Shown: piece by piece, positions 4,962-5,670 of the stretch
Layout: every line of letters starts with the position of its first letter
Numbering within the stretch: the first letter of the stretch is position 1
Source of the DNA: SCTG01 sp964384595
Lineage (GTDB): Bacteria > Nitrospirota > Nitrospiria > Nitrospirales > NS-4
Direction: 5' to 3'
Assembly (NCBI GenBank): GCA_964384595.1
Contig: CAYLLY010000136.1
Span: forward strand, 1-5,670
Length of the DNA stretch: 5,670 bases
Made by a program: the position numbers and the translations under genes
Notes under the pieces: model-generated
Database searches by the model: none
What the model was told of the DNA's origin: nothing
The model's input: only the letters and a program-made list of their open reading frames with translations

Positions 4962-5670
4962 TCAGGCTCCGTGGCACTTCTTGTATTTCTTCCCGCTCCC
5001 GCAAGGGCAGGGATCGTTGCGCCCGACTTTGTCCCCGCTCCGGCGGATGGTCTTGTCCGCGCTCCCCTCGGCGGCCTGCTCGCCGCGGTTCAGCGTGAGG
5101 GCCGGCGGCCGGCGCGGCCGCTCCATGGCGGCGGGCGGCTGCTCCCCCTGGACGACCTGGACGCGGAACAGGTGCTCCAGGACGTCCTGCTTGCACCGGT
5201 CCATCATCGCGGCGAACATGTCGAAGCCTTCCCGCTTGTACTCGATCAGCGGGTCCTTCTGGCCGTAGCCGCGGAGCCCGATGCCCTCCCGCAGGCTGTC
5301 CATGGCGAGCAGGTGGTCTTTCCAGAGGGTGTCGATCGTCCGGAGCATCACCATCTTTTCCAGGTACCGCAGCAGGTCCGGGCCCAACTCCTTTTCCTTC
5401 GCCTCGTACGCCGCGTGGATCTTGCGGACGAGTTCTCCGCGCAGGGCCTCGAAGCCGATACCCTTGGTATCGATCGTCCCGTCCTTGAGGTCGATCGAGA
5501 ACTGCGCGTAGCAGGCGTCGGCCAGGCCCTTCAGGTCCCACTCCTCCTGATACGAGTCCTTCGGGCAGTACACGTCCAGCAGCCCGTCCAGAAGATCCTC
5601 GGCGTCGGCCTTGATGTCCTCGGACAGGTTCTCCCCGCCGAGGATCATGCGCCGGCGCTCGTAGACGACC
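4962..5670 (-). CDS. secA: Protein translocase subunit SecA, C-terminal part (runs off right edge)
   Basis: The last 235 residues of SecA are visible, entering from the right edge as VVYERRRMILGGENL, which matches the family's helical scaffold segment (usually VIYEQRRxIL). Further landmarks are the signature IDTLWKDHLLAMDSLREGIG and GLRGYGQKDPLIEYKREGFD, at about residues 112-150 of the visible part. A variable Pro/Arg-rich linker follows, then the terminal zinc-binding motif VGRNDPCPCGSGKKYKKCHG, with Cys221, Cys223, Cys232 and His233 as ligands. SecA is the ATPase that drives preproteins through SecYEG. The zinc tail is known to contact SecB and phospholipids in E. coli. The ATPase domains lie outside the window. 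The end is intact, with a TGA at 4964-4962 and the GAF-GGDEF gene starting 19 bp downstream. Confidence 0.97.
   Translation of the reverse strand, partial: VVYERRRMILGGENLSEDIKADAEDLLDGLLDVYCPKDSYQEEWDLKGLADACYAQFSIDLKDGTIDTKGIGFEALRGELVRKIHAAYEAKEKELGPDLLRYLEKMVMLRTIDTLWKDHLLAMDSLREGIGLRGYGQKDPLIEYKREGFDMFAAMMDRCKQDVLEHLFRVQVVQGEQPPAAMERPRRPPALTLNRGEQAAEGSADKTIRRSGDKVGRNDPCPCGSGKKYKKCHGA

Overview
The window is a compact, GC-rich bacterial stretch in which every convincing gene lies on the minus strand, so it is transcribed from right to left. In that direction the order is: the 3' end of secA; a soluble GAF-GGDEF cyclic-dinucleotide synthase; a six-helix membrane protein ending in a coiled coil and a Cys4 zinc-ribbon-like tail; a short intergenic region with a good sigma70-type promoter; a MidA/NDUFAF7-family methyltransferase (COG1565); nuoA; nuoB; and the start of a fused nuoCD that runs off the left edge. 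No tRNA, rRNA, CRISPR array, IS element or phage gene was seen. The longest non-coding stretches are about 130 and 90 bp.

Organism (inference): a Gram-negative-type aerobic or respiring bacterium with high GC. The Cys4 tail (ICSHCKKIRDD...FSHSICPEC) and the GAF-GGDEF subfamily remind me of Nitrospirota, the former Deltaproteobacteria and candidate phyla such as NC10. The sequence alone does not settle this, and Nitrospirota-like is only my leading guess.

Right half (2913-5670): the end of secA (Sec translocase ATPase, with its C-terminal zinc-binding motif) is followed after 19 bp by the GAF-GGDEF gene and, 17 bp further on, by the membrane sensor-like gene. The tight spacing suggests co-transcription. 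The GGDEF enzyme has an intact active site and I-site, but a Ser where canonical diguanylate cyclases have the guanine-contacting Asp. This is the hallmark described for Hypr GGDEF enzymes that make 3',3'-cGAMP.

Left half (1-2858): a promoter at 2830-2858, overlapped by a 9-bp-arm palindrome, should drive the methyltransferase-nuoA-nuoB-nuoCD unit. The methyltransferase and nuoA share a 4-bp ATGA overlap, and nuoA and nuoB overlap by 10 bp. The human homologue of this methyltransferase, NDUFAF7, methylates NDUFS2, the NuoD homologue. A complex I assembly role is therefore supported here by both family and neighbourhood. The nuoB-nuoCD gap is occupied by an AT-rich inverted array of 7-bp repeats, four units per arm, just upstream of a nuoCD start that lacks a visible ribosome binding site.
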